From: Lentzea jiangxiensis
GTDB lineage: Bacteria; Actinomycetota; Actinomycetes; Mycobacteriales; Pseudonocardiaceae
NCBI RefSeq assembly: GCF_900104175.1
Contig: NZ_FNIX01000018.1
Coordinates: 62,001-126,000, forward strand
Length of the DNA stretch: 64,000 nt
Direction: 5' to 3'
In this document: positions 24,812 through 32,166 of the stretch, piece after piece
Layout: the number at the start of each line of letters is the position of its first letter
How positions within the stretch are numbered: position 1 is the stretch's first letter
The notes under the pieces: generated by a model
Told to the model about the DNA's origin: nothing
Seen by the model: the letters and a program-made list of their open reading frames with translations, nothing else
Database searches by the model: none
Made by a program: the position numbers and the translations under genes

Positions 24812-27637
24812 CCGGTCGAGGTGGTCGCGGACCGGGCCGAACGTGAAGAGCCCGGTGCCCGCGGCGAGCTCGTGCTCCGCCGGGAGCAGCAGGTCGTGCG
24901 CACGTTCCCGGAGCTCGTCGTCCTCCAGGCGGATCGCCGCCATCGCCAGCAGGCACGCCCGCACCTCGCTGAGCAGATCCCGGGGTCCTGAGCCCAGCGC
25001 TCGCGCCGCCTTCGCCGCCTCGTCCGCGGGCAGCACCAGCGGGCGCACCCAGTCCCGGTGCGGACCCCAGTCGTCGTCCAGGTCCACCGCGGACGGGCCG
25101 TGCAGGCTCAGCAGGGCCAGCGGCAGCAGGCCGCGTTCCATGCCCCACATCCCCGTGCCCCGCACGCGTGCGGCGGCGGCCCGGTAGGCGCGGTCGGCTT
25201 CGGCCTTCCGGCCGGCTGCGGCCAGTTCCAGCCCCGCGTACCAGTCGGTGAAGACGCCGACGAGCGGCAGGTCGTGCCGTTCGGCCAGGTCGTCGGCGGC
25301 CTTCGCGTGCCGGCCGGCGGTGCCGAACTCGGCCAGGGCCGCGTGGGCCTGGACGAGGACCAGGTGGCCGAGGACCTCGTGGGTCACCGAGTGCTGTCCG
25401 ACCTCGACGAGGTCGCGGCCGATGGCGGCGCGTTCGCGGGCGAGACCGGCGCGCTGGAACGTGTGCATGAAGCGGGCGTTGAGGGCGAACGCGCGGAGCC
25501 CGGGATCGCCGAGGGCTTTCGCGATGGCCTCGGCCTCCTCCGCTTCGGCGAGGCGGGCGCTGGTGCCCCGGTCCTCCATCGCGATGGTCGCGAGCAGGCG
25601 GGCCCGGGTGGCGGTGGGGCCGGGGAACGCCGCCAGCGTGCGTTCGGCGGCGGCGATGATCTCGGCGGAGTGGGCGGGGTCGTCGTTGGTGGTCCAGATG
25701 CCGGGGACGTCGAAGGAGCCGAGGACGTCCGCGACGGCCTGCGGGTCGGCGGCGGAGCTCCGCAACGCCGCCGAGCGCTGCTCCCGCGCCTCCACCAGGG
25801 CTCCGCTCACGGCCAACGCCCTGACCAGCCCGGTCACCAGGTCGAGCCGCACCCCGTCGGCCGCCGCGATCGCCGCCCGCCACAGCCGCACCGCCTCACG
25901 CGGTGACCTCGTTCCGGCCGCGGCCCCCGCCAGAGCCCTGACGGCCGCCGTTCCCCGTGCGCCCGCCAGCAGGTAGTGGTGCGCGAGCACGTGCACGTCG
26001 TCCGGCCGCAACGACTCGAGCGCCGACGCGACGGCGGCGTGCCAGCCCGCGCGCCTGGTCAGCGACACCTCCTCGTACACCGTGTCGCGCACCAACGCGT
26101 GCGTGAAGCGGAAGCGGCCTGGCGCGACCTCGACCACGAACCCCGCCTCCAGTGCGAGGTCCAGCGCGTCGAGCACGTCGGAGCCGGCCAGGGCGCTCAG
26201 CAGGTCCACCTCGACGTCACGCCCCAGCACCGACGCCTGGTGCAGCACCCGCCGCGCCTGCGCGGGCAACCGGCCGAGGCGGTGGCGCAGGACGTCCCGC
26301 ACCCCCGCCGGAACGTCGCCGAGGTCGCCGCCCGAGGACACCAGCCGGACGAGTTCCTCGACGTAGAACGGGTTGCCGCCGCTGCGCGCGTGGATCGCCC
26401 GCGCGTCCGACGAGCCCACGAGCTCGCCGACCGCCTCCTCGGACAGCCCGGTGAGCTCGACGCGGACCGGGCCGAGGCGGGCCAGCGCCTCCAGCGGCAC
26501 GGCGGTGCGCGACGTGGCGACGATCAGCACGCGGCCGGAGAGCCTGCGGCCGGTGAACGCGGCCAGCACCGCCAGCGTCTCGTCGTCCGCCTGGTGCAGG
26601 TCGTCCAGCACGACGACCACCGGCGCCGCCGCCTCCACGGCCGACACCACCGAGAGCCTCAGGTGGAAGCGGTCGGCGGAGGCGAGCCGCTCCCCCAGCC
26701 CCTCCACGACCTGCTGCCACGGCCACGCCACCGGGGCGTCCTCCGGGCAGCGCGCCCAGACCGCGGTCCAGCCGCGCCCGGCCAGGGCACCGGAGAAGGC
26801 CTCCGCCAGCGCGGTCTTGCCCACGCCGGCCTCGCCCGTCACCAGCGCGACGCCCAGTCCGGCGGCCGGCACCGCCGCCTCCAGCGCCGAGAGCTCCGCC
26901 GACCGTCCCACCAGCACGGGAGCGGAGATCATCAGGCCGGGCGCCTGGGTGAGGATGTCCGACTCCAGCGCGCGCAGCTCGGCCCCCGGGTCGACGCCCA
27001 GGGTCGACACGAGCGCGTGCCGGGCATCGCGCACCGCCTCCAGGGCGTCGCCCTGCCGTCCCTCGCGGTAGAGCGCCAGTGCCAGCAGGCTCCAGGCCTT
27101 CTCGCGCCACGGGTGGTCGGCGAGGTGGGCGCGCAGATCCGCCACCACCTCGGCGGACCGGCCGAGTGCCAGTGCGGCGGAAGCCCGGCGTTCGACCGCG
27201 ACCAGCCGCAGCTCCTCCAGCCGGTCGATCTCCGCCCGCGCCCAGAACTCGTCGGCGAACTCGGCGTAGGCGGGACCGCGCCACAACGCCAGCGCACCGT
27301 CCAACGCGGACAGGTCACCACCGAGCATCTGCTCGAACCGCCAGGCGTCGACGTCCTCGGCGAGCAACGCGTACCCCGCGCCCTCGGTGACCAGCAGGGT
27401 GGACGGGGTCCGGGGTGGACGGTCGGGCTCCAGGGCCTTGCGCAGCGCGCCGACGAACGTCTGGACCGTCCCGACCGCCCCGTCCGGCGGGTCCTCCCAC
27501 AGGTCGGCGACGAGCGTGCGCACCGGAACGACCCGGCGGCGGGCGACGAGCAGCCGCGCCAGCACGGCGCGCTGCTTGGGACCGCCGAGACGGGCGGACC
27601 CCGCGGTCAGGGGGCCGAGCACCCCGAACGTCACCAC
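24800..27637 (-). CDS. SARP/AfsR-type regulator with ATPase and TPR-like region
   Basis: This protein of 945 residues has an N-terminal OmpR-like winged helix (VTFGVLGPLTA to about residue 90), a BTAD domain (about 95-240), an AAA/NB-ARC-like ATPase with Walker A GEAGVGKTALAE and Walker B VVVVLDDLHQAD, and a long C-terminal helical repeat region. This is the AfsR-like architecture that activates secondary metabolism or catabolic genes in actinomycetes. GTG 27637 (or 27634) opens the conserved N-terminus; the longer frame to 27706 runs through the divergent gene's leader. Two 9-base direct repeats 11 bases apart lie just upstream, matching SARP binding geometry. The divergent dehalogenase-like gene is the likely target. 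Confidence 0.9.
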   Translation of the reverse strand: MVTFGVLGPLTAGSARLGGPKQRAVLARLLVARRRVVPVRTLVADLWEDPPDGAVGTVQTFVGALRKALEPDRPPRTPSTLLVTEGAGYALLAEDVDAWRFEQMLGGDLSALDGALALWRGPAYAEFADEFWARAEIDRLEELRLVAVERRASAALALGRSAEVVADLRAHLADHPWREKAWSLLALALYREGRQGDALEAVRDARHALVSTLGVDPGAELRALESDILTQAPGLMISAPVLVGRSAELSALEAAVPAAGLGVALVTGEAGVGKTALAEAFSGALAGRGWTAVWARCPEDAPVAWPWQQVVEGLGERLASADRFHLRLSVVSAVEAAAPVVVVLDDLHQADDETLAVLAAFTGRRLSGRVLIVATSRTAVPLEALARLGPVRVELTGLSEEAVGELVGSSDARAIHARSGGNPFYVEELVRLVSSGGDLGDVPAGVRDVLRHRLGRLPAQARRVLHQASVLGRDVEVDLLSALAGSDVLDALDLALEAGFVVEVAPGRFRFTHALVRDTVYEEVSLTRRAGWHAAVASALESLRPDDVHVLAHHYLLAGARGTAAVRALAGAAAGTRSPREAVRLWRAAIAAADGVRLDLVTGLVRALAVSGALVEAREQRSAALRSSAADPQAVADVLGSFDVPGIWTTNDDPAHSAEIIAAAERTLAAFPGPTATRARLLATIAMEDRGTSARLAEAEEAEAIAKALGDPGLRAFALNARFMHTFQRAGLARERAAIGRDLVEVGQHSVTHEVLGHLVLVQAHAALAEFGTAGRHAKAADDLAERHDLPLVGVFTDWYAGLELAAAGRKAEADRAYRAAAARVRGTGMWGMERGLLPLALLSLHGPSAVDLDDDWGPHRDWVRPLVLPADEAAKAARALGSGPRDLLSEVRACLLAMAAIRLEDDELRERAHDLLLPAEHELAAGTGLFTFGPVRDHLDRLRR

Positions 27638-27651
27638 CCGCTGACTCCGGT

Positions 27652-27671
27652 GCTGATCGGTTGCTGATCGG
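27652..27671. promoter_or_regulatory. Direct repeats with 11-bp period, possible SARP site
   Basis: GCTGATCGG occurs at 27652-27660 and again at 27663-27671, an exact 11-base period. SARP proteins bind direct repeats at 11-base spacing. The site lies 15 bases from the SARP start and 19 bases from the dehalogenase start, so it can affect both. A typical -10 is not evident. Confidence 0.5.
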
Positions 27672-27690
27672 GCGGCGGGAAGCTCCCGGC

Positions 27691-28554
27691 GTGAACCACA
27701 CCGCATTCGACCACCAGCGGGTCCAGGTCGACGACGGCGTTGAGCTCAACGTCGCCACCACGGGCCACGGCAGCCCCGTCGTCCTGCTGCACGGCTTCCC
27801 GCAGACCCACCTCATGTGGCGGCACGTCGCCGCCGACCTGGCCGCCGACCACACCGTGATCATGCCCGACCTGCGGGGCTACGGCGACAGCGACAAGCCC
27901 GCCGACACCGGCCTCACCTACGCCAAGCGCACGATGGGCGCCGACGTGGTGAAGGTGGCCCAGGCGCTCGGCCACGACCGGTTCGCGCTCGCCGGCCACG
28001 ACCGGGGCGCGCTCGTGGCGTTCCGCACCGGCCTCGACCACCCGCGGCACGTCACCCACCTCGCGTCCCTGGACGTCCTGCCGACCCTCGACATGTGGGA
28101 CGTGATGCGCGGGACGTCCGCCGCCATCGGGTTCCACCTCTTCCTGATGGCCCAGCCACCCGGTCTCGCCGAACAGATGATCAGCGCCGTCCCGGACGTG
28201 TTCTTCGGCCACTTCCTCGACATCTGGAGCCGGCAGCCGTTCCCCGAGGACGTCCGCGCGGAGTACCTGCGCGCCTCGCGGGAGGCCGTCACCTCGATCG
28301 TCGCGGACTACCGGGCGTCGGCGACGGTCGACGTCGAGCACGACACCGCGGACAGGAACGCGGGCGCCCGGCTGGAGATGCCGGTCACCGTGCTGCAGCA
28401 GGACTGGGGCGCGGCGCTCGGCTTCGACGCACAGGAGCTCTGGCGGGCGTGGGCACCCGACCTCGACCACCGGACGGTCTCTTGTGGACACTTCATGGCC
28501 GAGGAGGCCCCCGAGGTGGTGTCCCAGGCGATCCGCGACCTGGTGAAGAGGTAG
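27691..28554 (+). CDS. Haloacetate dehalogenase/epoxide hydrolase-like alpha/beta hydrolase
   Basis: This 287-residue protein closely follows the fluoroacetate dehalogenase pattern: HGFPQTHLMWRHVA, PDLRGYGDSDKP, nucleophile Asp104 in GHDRG, second acid Asp128 in LASLDVLPT (24 residues later, as in FAcD) and His267 in SCGHFM. The reaction would be displacement of halide, or hydrolysis of an epoxide, through a covalent ester on Asp104. Of the two Arg residues that hold the carboxylate in FAcD (HDRGGR), the second is Leu108 here. The halide-binding His-Trp is HLF (Trp replaced). A different substrate is therefore likely. GTG 27691 starts 53 bases from the divergent SARP gene. Confidence 0.85.
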   Translation: MNHTAFDHQRVQVDDGVELNVATTGHGSPVVLLHGFPQTHLMWRHVAADLAADHTVIMPDLRGYGDSDKPADTGLTYAKRTMGADVVKVAQALGHDRFALAGHDRGALVAFRTGLDHPRHVTHLASLDVLPTLDMWDVMRGTSAAIGFHLFLMAQPPGLAEQMISAVPDVFFGHFLDIWSRQPFPEDVRAEYLRASREAVTSIVADYRASATVDVEHDTADRNAGARLEMPVTVLQQDWGAALGFDAQELWRAWAPDLDHRTVSCGHFMAEEAPEVVSQAIRDLVKR

Positions 28555-28588
28555 TTCCCCCGGCGCTTTCAGCCGGTGGGACGCGCGG

Positions 28589-28678
28589 GTGCCGGAGACG
28601 CGGGTGCCGGAGACGCGGGTGCCGGAGACGCGGGTGCCGGAGACGCGGGTGCCGGAGACGCGGGTGCCGGAGACGCGG
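28589..28678. repeat. Six tandem copies of a 15-bp unit
   Basis: The unit GTGCCGGAGACGCGG is repeated six times without error in the gap between two convergent genes. The total length is a multiple of three and no coding frame with actinomycete codon bias includes it, although an open minus frame would give VSGTR repeats. It looks like a simple minisatellite, possibly variable in copy number between strains. Confidence 0.9.
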
Positions 28679-28709
28679 AGACAGCCGCGGACCGGGCACC
28701 TGGCGTCAC

Positions 28710-29075
28710 TCAGGCCTTGACGCGCCCCTTGGTCGTCCACATCCGGTAGCCGGCCGACAAGGCCTCCGCCTCCGACCCGAACGCCGTGTCGCCCTTCATC
28801 CGCCGGTAGTACGGCGAATCGGGCGTGTGGTAGACCATCGTCTTGGAGTTGCCCTTGACCGGCAACGACTTCCGCACCGGCTGCGCCTCGGCGACCGGCG
28901 CGGGCGGCCGCTCGTCGATCACCACCTGCTCCGGCGGGCGGGGTGCGGGCAGGGCGAGGCGGGGCTTCGGCGGGACCGGCCGCTGACGACCGCGCACCGA
29001 CAGCCACGTCACCAGGGAGCCGACGCCGAACGACGCCGCGCACAGCAGGAACATCTGCGAGAACAACCAGAGCAC
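28710..29075 (-). CDS. Small membrane-anchored 'sunset domain' protein (ArfC-like)
   Basis: This 121-residue protein has one N-terminal membrane helix (FSQMFLLCAASFGVGSLVTWL), a Pro-rich linker and a C-terminal motif SPYYRRMKGDTAFGSEAEAL typical of the sunset domain found in ArfC of mycobacteria. The preceding gene encodes an OmpA/BON-type protein like ArfA, so the pair resembles the arf envelope locus. Start GTG 29075. The two genes are 9 bases apart and on the same strand. In mycobacteria this locus is linked to an outer-membrane channel and growth at acid pH; a role here is inferred only from the resemblance. Confidence 0.65.
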   Translation of the reverse strand: MLWLFSQMFLLCAASFGVGSLVTWLSVRGRQRPVPPKPRLALPAPRPPEQVVIDERPPAPVAEAQPVRKSLPVKGNSKTMVYHTPDSPYYRRMKGDTAFGSEAEALSAGYRMWTTKGRVKA

Positions 29076-29084
29076 GGGTAACTC

Positions 29085-30050
29085 CTAACGGACTGCGACG
29101 TCGACCTGGCGGGTGGCCGGGTCGTACTCGCCGTCGGGGGCGGGACGGGTCTCGATGGCGATCAACGCGGGCGACACGCCCTGGCCGACGAGGACGTCGC
29201 GGACCATCTCCCCGCGCTTCGCGGCCACCGCCTGGTCCGTGCCGTGGGCCACCAGGGTGATCGAGGCGCGCGGCGCCACGAGGAGCATGCGGCCGACTCG
29301 CTCGACCAGCACCGGGCCGTGGCCTTCCCACGCCGTGGTGCCCTGCACGAACCGGATCGCGCCGTTGCCGCTGACCATGCGGGAGATCGAGTCGTGCAGC
29401 GCCCCGACGTTGAGGTCGCCGACCGGCGCGGACGGCGCGATCTCGATGCGGTCGGTGAGCCGCAGGCCGTTCGCCGCCTGCGCGACGGCCTCGCGGACCG
29501 CCGTCGCACGGGCCTCGTCGGGCACGCGGGCGGCGACGGCGATCTGTCCCCTGTGGATGGTCGCGGTCACGTCCGACACCTTGGCGGACAGCGCGGCGGA
29601 GACCACGCGGCCGACGACGGCGGGCGGGATCGGCAGCGTGCCGCCGAAGCGCAGGGCCGCGGTGACACGGCGGTCCTCGGCCTGCACGGCCTTGATCAAC
29701 GCGCGGCGTTCCACGCCGTCGGCGACCGCGCCGGAGACCAGGACCTCGGTGCCGCGCACCGCGACGAGCAGCTGCGCGGGTTCGGCCCGCCGGACCTCGG
29801 CCGAGCCGACGCCGGACACGTCCGAGACGACGGCGCGCACCGCGTCGGCCGAGCGCGGGGAGACCTCGCTGACGACGACCGTGCGGCCGTCGACCGCGAC
29901 GACGCCGTGGTGGCCGGCCTTTTTCAGGGCTGCCCGCACGCCGGCGTGCAGCTCTCGTTCCATGCCACCGCCGTAGAGGAACACGCCGGTGGCGGCGAGC
30001 AGTGCGGGCACCAACAGCCCGCCGATCCAAACCGCGTGAGGCAAACGCAC
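29085..30050 (-). CDS. Membrane-anchored BON/OmpA-like protein (ArfA-like)
   Basis: This 321-residue protein has an N-terminal anchor (WIGGLLVPALLAATGVFLYGG, within residues 8-28), two or three BON-like alpha/beta repeats (LHAGVRAALKKAGHHGVVAV, VRGTEVLVSGAVADGVER) and a C-terminal OmpA-like segment ending with SITLVAHGTDQAVAAKRGEM and GVSPALIAIETRP. In OmpA-like domains the conserved Asp/Arg bind peptidoglycan; here the motif is degenerate. The layout matches ArfA/OmpATb of mycobacteria without its full OmpA core. It starts GTG 30050, 109 bases after the end of the putative copper operon, and may be transcribed from it. Confidence 0.6.
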   Translation of the reverse strand: MRLPHAVWIGGLLVPALLAATGVFLYGGGMERELHAGVRAALKKAGHHGVVAVDGRTVVVSEVSPRSADAVRAVVSDVSGVGSAEVRRAEPAQLLVAVRGTEVLVSGAVADGVERRALIKAVQAEDRRVTAALRFGGTLPIPPAVVGRVVSAALSAKVSDVTATIHRGQIAVAARVPDEARATAVREAVAQAANGLRLTDRIEIAPSAPVGDLNVGALHDSISRMVSGNGAIRFVQGTTAWEGHGPVLVERVGRMLLVAPRASITLVAHGTDQAVAAKRGEMVRDVLVGQGVSPALIAIETRPAPDGEYDPATRQVDVAVR

Positions 30051-30159
30051 CGCGCAGGGGTACCGGAACGAAAGATCGCGAAGCCAGCTGCTTCAGCCTT
30101 TCGAGCCGAACCTCACCCGGTCAGGTGACGGGAGTCGCGCCCGCCACCCGTCGCCCCGT

Positions 30160-30678
30160 CTACTCCACGGTGGTCCGCGTCCGGCGCCACGCGATCACGA
30201 TCAGTGCGATCAGACCGAACAGCGGGATCGTGCTGATGGCCCACGACAGGCCCATCGGCGGGCCGGGCTGCTCCATCACCTGCAGGTTCTTCAGCTCACC
30301 GGTGCCGGCGCCCGCGGGACCCTCGACGTCGAAGCGCAAGGTCCACGTGCCCGGCTCGGGCATGGCGTGGATGTCGAGGCCCCACACCTCCCGCTTGCGC
30401 GGATGGCGCGCCAGCGGGCCGTCGTCCTGCGCCACGCCGCTGTGCAGCATGGTCAGCGTGCCCTTCTTGCCCGCGATCCCGTCCTCGGGCGCGAACGTGA
30501 AGTCCAGCGACTGCATGGCTTTCACGGGCCAGGTGCTGAACCCGACGGTCAGGTCGTACGGCCCTGCCTGCACCTTCTCGGTGTGCACGACGTTCACGGG
30601 CTCGAAGGCGAGCGACGGGGTGGCGAGGCCGAGCAGCAACGCCACCGTGCCCGCGAGTCCCAGCAACGTTCTACGCAT
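30160..30678 (-). CDS. Exported cupredoxin-like protein with C-terminal anchor (PmoB-like N-terminus)
   Basis: This 172-residue protein has a signal peptide cleaved near Ala24 and one C-terminal helix (about 144-164), with a beta-rich exported part between. The mature N-terminus carries HTEKVQAGPYDL. From memory, the mature PmoB of particulate methane monooxygenase starts HGEKSQAAF, so the H-x-E-K-x-Q-A string is shared. A later EPGTWTLRF corresponds to PmoB's PGDWHVH, where His is a copper ligand, but both His residues are missing here. Other His residues (79, 92, 104 in LDIHAMPEPG) could bind metal. It overlaps the upstream membrane-protein gene by 8 bases, so the two are translationally coupled. 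A general YtkA/CopC-like copper protein is the alternative reading. Confidence 0.6.
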   Translation of the reverse strand: MRRTLLGLAGTVALLLGLATPSLAFEPVNVVHTEKVQAGPYDLTVGFSTWPVKAMQSLDFTFAPEDGIAGKKGTLTMLHSGVAQDDGPLARHPRKREVWGLDIHAMPEPGTWTLRFDVEGPAGAGTGELKNLQVMEQPGPPMGLSWAISTIPLFGLIALIVIAWRRTRTTVE

Positions 30679-31762
30679 GGCGGTTCTCCTTGGCGGGGAC
30701 GAGGTGGCGCAGCATGTGGCCGAACCGCCGGCCGAGCATCCCGGCCAGCGCGCCGAGCACCGCGCCCGCGACGACGGTCGCGATGTAGCGCTCGGTGTTC
30801 GGGAAGGGGCTGCCGTAGGTGAGCATGCGCTGCAGCGGCGCGCAGGCCGTGATGATCACGCCGCCGACCGCGCCGGAGACCCATGCGGGCAGCTTGTGCA
30901 GCAGTTCCACCGCGATCGCGACGAGGACGAGACTCATCGGGATCATGTTGGGCAGTCCGGGGATGCCGTCGGCGTAGTCGCGCAGCGGCAGGCCGGTGGC
31001 GTCCGCGTAGACCTCGGTCGCCCACGGCGAGAACCACCAGAACAACGCCTGGAGCGCGGCGACGACCACGGCGACGGTCAAGGCACCACCGCGCTGCTTC
31101 AGGACGTACGCGCCCATGAACAGGATCATCACCGAGAAGAACGCGCTGCCGGCGTTGACCGTGTTGACCGGACCGCCGGGCAACGCGCGCAGGCCGAGCA
31201 CCGTGACCATGCTGAACGCGAGCAGCGTCGCCGCGGACGCCGCGACACCGTAGGTGCCCCAGCGCTGGTCCCGGGCGACGGCGAAGATCATGACCGCGCC
31301 GACCATCGTGATCGAGATCGACAGCAGCAGCCCGATGTGCGGCGGCGAGTCGATGACGGCGTCGAAGCCGTACAGGCCGTGCCACCACTGGTCCCACAAG
31401 CCGTAGACCAGGAACAGCGCGGCGCCGACGCCCGAGATCAGGTAGCCGACGGGCGCGGCGAACGTGCGGCCGAAGACGCCGACCGCGCGGCCGCCGACGA
31501 TCGGGTCGACCTCCTTGGCGCGCTTGGTGTCCGCCGTCGTCATCAGGACGACGGCGAGGCTGGCCAGGCCCGAGATCGCGCTGCCCGCGTACAGGAACAG
31601 GTGCGGCATGGTGAAGAACGTGTCCGGCCCGACGTCGGAGTGCCACTGGATGTCCCAGGTCAGGCCGATGAGCGAGAGCAGGGTGCCGCCGAGCACGACG
31701 CTCGCCGGGACCAGCCCGCGCGGCACCGTCCTCGCCGGCGACGCTACCGCCGTGATGTCCAC
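30671..31762 (-). CDS. Polytopic membrane protein with two tandem D-x3-H-x12/13-H motifs (PmoC-like)
   Basis: This 363-residue protein has about ten helices. Just after the first helix it reads DIQWHSDVGPDTFFTMPH: Asp37, His41 and His54 in D-x3-H-x12-H. From memory this equals the PmoC copper (CuC) ligand pattern (Asp156, His160, His173 in Methylococcus), including nearby W-H and D-T-x-F-T. After helix 3 a second copy follows (DQWWH, then PPH): Asp124, His128 and His142, with one extra residue. Each copy precedes a helix on the same membrane face. I recognise no named family with certainty and infer a distant copper membrane monooxygenase subunit. It lies 17 bases behind the FixH-like gene and overlaps the cupredoxin-like gene. 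GTG 31762 has GGAGG upstream. Confidence 0.55.
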   Translation of the reverse strand: MDITAVASPARTVPRGLVPASVVLGGTLLSLIGLTWDIQWHSDVGPDTFFTMPHLFLYAGSAISGLASLAVVLMTTADTKRAKEVDPIVGGRAVGVFGRTFAAPVGYLISGVGAALFLVYGLWDQWWHGLYGFDAVIDSPPHIGLLLSISITMVGAVMIFAVARDQRWGTYGVAASAATLLAFSMVTVLGLRALPGGPVNTVNAGSAFFSVMILFMGAYVLKQRGGALTVAVVVAALQALFWWFSPWATEVYADATGLPLRDYADGIPGLPNMIPMSLVLVAIAVELLHKLPAWVSGAVGGVIITACAPLQRMLTYGSPFPNTERYIATVVAGAVLGALAGMLGRRFGHMLRHLVPAKENRHA

Positions 31763-31779
31763 AGTCGTTTCCTCCCCCT

Positions 31780-32166
31780 TCAGATGAGCAGGAGCGGGAT
31801 GACGACCCGCTCCGTGCCGAGTGAGACGGTGATCTCCCATTGCCCGGCCATGAACAGGTCCACCTCCGGGACCCGGTAGTGGCCGGGTGCCAGCGGCGCG
31901 GCGGTGATCGGCGCGAGCGCGTGGCCCATCCGCGGCATCGCCGGCTCGACCGTCACGTCGCCCTGGGCGGCGTTGCCGGACCGGTCGGTGACGCGCAGGT
32001 CGAACGAGTTGCTGCCGGACTTGGTGCTCGTGGGTGTGAGCACGAACCGGTACCGCCCGCTTTCGGCGAGGTGCGGCTGGGCCTCGACGCTGCGGGGCCA
32101 CAGGACGACCAGCGCCGCCACGACGGCGACGACGGCGGCCAGGGTCACGAGGACCGAGCGCTTCAC
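31780..32166 (-). CDS. Exported YtkA/FixH-like protein
   Basis: This 128-residue protein has one N-terminal membrane anchor (LVTLAAVVAVVAALVVLW, residues 6-23) and an immunoglobulin-like YtkA/FixH domain. Motifs are FDLRVTDRSGN, MPRMGHAL (a Met/His cluster that can hold Cu(I)) and YRVPEVDLFMAGQWEITVSL. YtkA-like domains accompany copper enzymes and their assembly factors. GTG 32166 overlaps the TGA of the preceding gene (GTGA), so the two are coupled. Its place between two other exported, His/Met-rich products and the D/H-motif membrane protein suggests copper delivery or an enzyme subunit. Confidence 0.7.
   Translation of the reverse strand: MKRSVLVTLAAVVAVVAALVVLWPRSVEAQPHLAESGRYRFVLTPTSTKSGSNSFDLRVTDRSGNAAQGDVTVEPAMPRMGHALAPITAAPLAPGHYRVPEVDLFMAGQWEITVSLGTERVVIPLLLI

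Noticed and set aside
28560..28690. Tandem 15-bp repeats as a possible CRISPR array
   Set aside because: Units are directly adjacent, with no spacers, and no cas gene is present.
30087..31879. Long plus-strand frames across the copper-like operon
   Set aside because: Arg/His-rich shadow translations without motifs; the minus-strand genes have membrane helices and signal peptides.
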